Assembly (NCBI GenBank): GCA_949502025.1
Contig: CATBCG010000048.1
Span: forward strand, 1-64,000
Origin: MGBC131033 sp910585655
GTDB lineage: Bacteria; Bacillota; Clostridia; Lachnospirales; Lachnospiraceae
Direction of reading: 5' to 3'
Length of the DNA: 64,000 nucleotides
Each line of letters begins with the position of its first letter. Positions within the stretch are counted from its first letter, which is position 1. Positions 61,628 through 64,000 of the stretch are shown here, in pieces. The position numbers and the translations under genes are program-made. The notes beneath the pieces are model-generated. The model saw only the letters and a program-made list of their open reading frames with translations, searched no databases and was not told the DNA's origin.

Positions 61628-62710
61628 ATGGATAAGCAACGGATACTGATTGTAGATGACGAGGAGATAAACAGGGTGATTCTGGCGGAGATGCTGCGGG
61701 ACGGATTAGAAGAATATGATCTGGTAGAAGCAGAAAACGGTCAGGCAGTCCTTTCCCAACTGGAACAGGACGACAATATCGCGTTGATCCTGTTGGATCT
61801 GATTATGCCTATTATGGGCGGCTTCGAGGTATTGGAGTATATGCAGGAGCGGAAGCTCCTAGATACGATACCAGTGATCGTCGTGACGAGTGAAGCCGTG
61901 CTTGACAGCGAGGAGCGGGCATATTCTTACGGTGTAGCGGACGTGATACATAAGCCTTTTTATTCTCATATTGTCAAAAAAAGAGCGGAAAATATTATTG
62001 AGCTTTACCAGAGCAAGCATAATATGGAAGTGCGCCTAAAGGAGCAGGAAGAAGCGATTCGGGCGCAGGAAAAGGAAATCAGGGAAAACAACGAATATAT
62101 GTTAGAGGCTCTTTGCTCGGTAGTCGAATCGCGAAGCGCAGAGACCGGAGAGCATACCAGGAGGATCAAGTATTTTACCAAAATTATGTTAAAGTACCTG
62201 ATGGAGTATTTCCCGGAATATGGAGTCACTACGACACAGGCAGAGGAAATCGTCATTGCCTCGGCGCTGCATGATATTGGAAAAATCGGGATTCCGGATG
62301 CCATCTTGCTAAAACCGGGCAGGCTGACGGACGAAGAGTTTGAAAAGATGAAAGAGCATACGACTATCGGCTGCGATATGTTAGAAAAATCTTATCGGGA
62401 TCATTCGAGTGATTTTTACCAGTATTGCTACAATATCTGTCGTCATCATCACGAACGCTGGGACGGCAGGGGGTATCCGGATCATCTGTCAGGGAATGAT
62501 ATTCCGATTTGCGCACAGATTGTCGCGGTAGCGGATGTGTACGACGCCCTGGTCAATCCGCGGGTATATAAAGCGGCGTTTTCCAATGAAGTGGCGTACA
62601 ATATGATTTGGAATGGTGAATGCGGTAAGTTTTCACCGGATATTATGGAATGTTTCCGACTGGCGAAGGAAGATTTTTTCCATATGAACACGAATTTGTC
62701 TCATTCCTAG
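61628..62710 (+). CDS. Response regulator with HD-GYP phosphodiesterase domain
   Basis: This 360-residue protein has a receiver domain (ILIVDDEEINR; acceptor Asp near 57 in LILLDLIMPIMGG), a coiled-coil link (about 130-160) and an HD-GYP domain (SALHDIGKIGIPDAIL, HHHERWDGRGYP). Such proteins usually degrade cyclic di-GMP when phosphorylated. ATG at 61628 follows GGAGAG; an earlier in-frame codon adds residues that do not fit the receiver fold. The next gene, a histidine kinase, may be its partner. Confidence 0.92.
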   Translation: MDKQRILIVDDEEINRVILAEMLRDGLEEYDLVEAENGQAVLSQLEQDDNIALILLDLIMPIMGGFEVLEYMQERKLLDTIPVIVVTSEAVLDSEERAYSYGVADVIHKPFYSHIVKKRAENIIELYQSKHNMEVRLKEQEEAIRAQEKEIRENNEYMLEALCSVVESRSAETGEHTRRIKYFTKIMLKYLMEYFPEYGVTTTQAEEIVIASALHDIGKIGIPDAILLKPGRLTDEEFEKMKEHTTIGCDMLEKSYRDHSSDFYQYCYNICRHHHERWDGRGYPDHLSGNDIPICAQIVAVADVYDALVNPRVYKAAFSNEVAYNMIWNGECGKFSPDIMECFRLAKEDFFHMNTNLSHS

Positions 62711-62778
62711 GTGGTTTTTACCTGTTGGGACAAAACAGAATAACAGATAGCAGGCAGCAAGAAATATTTGATTCTTTG

Positions 62779-62810
62779 TTGCCTTTTATCTTGAAAGGCA
62801 AGGTGCCTTT
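62779..62810 (+). promoter_or_regulatory. Mutually exclusive small hairpins before the histidine kinase
   Basis: TTGCCTTT (62779-62786) can pair with AAAGGCAA (62794-62801), or AAAGGC (62794-62799) can pair with GCCTTT (62805-62810). The second form ends close to the ribosome binding site. Whether this has a regulatory role is unknown. Confidence 0.35.
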
Positions 62811-62828
62811 GCGGAAGGGGGAAAGGGA

Positions 62829-64000
62829 ATGGAATGGGCAGAAGAGGCGTTGGAGATGGTTCTGGCTCTTGACGGGGCGGGAAGTATCGTCTATGCCAAT
62901 GCCGCCGCCAGGGAAAAGCTGGAATATGGAGAGCTGCTGGTTGGCAGACATATCAGTGAGATTTTTCCAAATACCTTTCGTCCTTTCAACGGGGCGTCCC
63001 AGACAGAAGAGGGTCTGGAGGCGGAGTATCCATTTGACAAAGAGATACGTCAGCTTATGGCTTACCGGAAAAACAGAACCTGTTTTCCGGTAGACGCCCG
63101 TATGATCAGACAGGATAAAAACGAGGTTTCCTATTTGTGTATGGCAAATGATATCCTGGAGCGGGAGCATCTAAGCCGGGAGGTAGAGCAGGTCAGAGAG
63201 GAAGCGAGACAGGCAGCAAAGGCAAAATCAGAATTCGTGGCAAATGTTACCCATGAACTGCGTACTCCGGTCAACGGGATTTTAGGCAATGTAAGGGAGC
63301 TGCCGCAGGAAGATCTTCCGGAACCGGTCAGACAGTCTTTACGGCTGGTGGAACGGTGCTGCGGCGATATGAATAAAATCATCAATAATATCCTGGATTT
63401 TTCTAAGCTGGAAGCAGGGAAATTTACGTTAGAGCCGCGCCGCTTCCATTTCCGGAACATGCTTGATTACGTAAAGGCGAACCACAGTAGTAAGATTACG
63501 GAAAAAGGAATCGGCTTTTTTATGTCGATTTCACCTCGGATCCCGGAGCATATCATCGGGGATGAGCTAAGGATTGTACAGATTTTAAACAATCTGCTTT
63601 CCAACGCCCTGAAATTTACTGCCGTCGGCAAGGTGACGGTAGAAATATTAAAAACCGCTCAGGTAGGCGATCGGATCGAATTGTATTTTATTGTTTCAGA
63701 TACCGGGATTGGGATTGACGCCGCCGATAAGGATAAGCTTTTTGAGAGTTTTTCCCAGGTGGATGCTTCGATTTCCAGGCGTTATGGAGGGACTGGTTTA
63801 GGTCTTAATATCTGCAAACAGCTTGTAGAACTGATGGGAGGACGGATTGAGGTAGAAAGCCGTAAAAACCAGGGAAGTACCTTTTCCTTTTCGATTTGGG
63901 TAGAGCTTCCAAAGGAAGAGCAAAATCAGGAGAGCCAGGCAGCAGGCGGGCAGGAAGATCTAAGACAGTCTGCATTTGCATCCGATCAGAACGAGGACGT
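62829..64000 (+). CDS. PAS histidine kinase, 3' end outside the window
   Basis: An open frame starting ATG at 62829 runs past the window end. The visible 390 residues give a PAS-like domain (LALDGAGSIVYANAAA), a coiled coil (HLSREVEQVREEARQAAKAK), HisKA with His142 (VTHELRTPVNGIL) and HATPase (NLLSNALKFT, DTGIGI, GGTGLGL). A linker follows, so receiver or Hpt domains may come next, as in hybrid kinases. No membrane segment. G-rich ribosome site just upstream. It probably signals with the REC-HD-GYP protein. Confidence 0.88.
   Translation, partial: MEWAEEALEMVLALDGAGSIVYANAAAREKLEYGELLVGRHISEIFPNTFRPFNGASQTEEGLEAEYPFDKEIRQLMAYRKNRTCFPVDARMIRQDKNEVSYLCMANDILEREHLSREVEQVREEARQAAKAKSEFVANVTHELRTPVNGILGNVRELPQEDLPEPVRQSLRLVERCCGDMNKIINNILDFSKLEAGKFTLEPRRFHFRNMLDYVKANHSSKITEKGIGFFMSISPRIPEHIIGDELRIVQILNNLLSNALKFTAVGKVTVEILKTAQVGDRIELYFIVSDTGIGIDAADKDKLFESFSQVDASISRRYGGTGLGLNICKQLVELMGGRIEVESRKNQGSTFSFSIWVELPKEEQNQESQAAGGQEDLRQSAFASDQNED

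Noticed and set aside
1..64000. CRISPR arrays, tRNA or rRNA genes, prophage structural genes
   Set aside because: No regularly spaced repeats, no cloverleaf with a recognisable anticodon arm and no phage structural genes were seen on reading; a covariance-model scan was not possible here.

Overview
The window looks like a chromosomal segment of a Gram-positive anaerobe of the class Clostridia, most likely a Lachnospiraceae-type gut bacterium. Supporting signs are a textbook HrcA/CIRCE element, AGGAGG-type ribosome binding sites, the housekeeping order relA - MBL hydrolase - hemZ - HD protein - hisS - aspS, a SpoVB-type flippase, HD-GYP proteins and a moderately AT-rich composition that becomes clearly more AT-rich in the glycosyltransferase block (about 23-39 kb). 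The assignment is inferred from gene content and signals; no database search was run.

Layout. (1) 0.2-3.1 kb: an MBOAT/DHHW pair for polysaccharide O-acetylation. (2) 3.2-16.0 kb: housekeeping genes: CIRCE-controlled htpG with two acidic linkers, apt, a stringent-response operon start (relA, MBL hydrolase, hemZ, HD protein), hisS, a small unknown gene, aspS and galM. (3) 16.1-18.4 kb: upp behind a duplicated set of promoters and palindromes, a small membrane protein and a polysaccharide deacetylase that has lost its catalytic residues. (4) 18.5-19.8 kb: an insertion-sequence-end-like hairpin, a perfect 23-bp terminator-like stem, and a tyrosine recombinase gene enclosed by 29-bp perfect inverted repeats. 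This looks like a self-contained DNA inversion switch. (5) 19.9-39.9 kb: a 20-gene, one-directional surface-polysaccharide locus: acetyltransferase, initiating phosphoglycosyl transferase, epimerase, about ten glycosyltransferases, LicD, GalE, UDP-galactopyranose mutase, a sugar kinase/nucleotidyltransferase fusion and a GtrII-GtrB-GtrA cassette. Two glycosyltransferase genes carry long G tracts (G9 and G10) at which the reading frame is shifted, which suggests slipped-strand phase variation. (6) 39.9-45 kb: a MarR-MATE operon with an 18-bp-arm palindrome embedded in its promoter, a phospholipase-D-like protein and a SpoVB-like flippase. (7) 45-50.5 kb: a large hybrid histidine kinase, a PepC-type peptidase and a SMI1/KNR4 protein. 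(8) 50.6-61.5 kb: a six-gene operon of MoxR AAA ATPase, DUF5682, VWA, double-SWIM protein, small helical protein and a DUF4132 giant, with a structured leader. It resembles the poorly understood E. coli yehI/L/M/P/Q set. (9) 61.5-64 kb: a REC-HD-GYP protein and the start of another histidine kinase that runs off the window.

The two most interesting items are the polysaccharide locus, which appears to combine a recombinase-driven inversion upstream with homopolymeric G-tract switching inside individual transferase genes, and the MoxR/DUF5682/VWA/SWIM/DUF4132 operon, a coherent multi-protein system whose biochemical role is not established.
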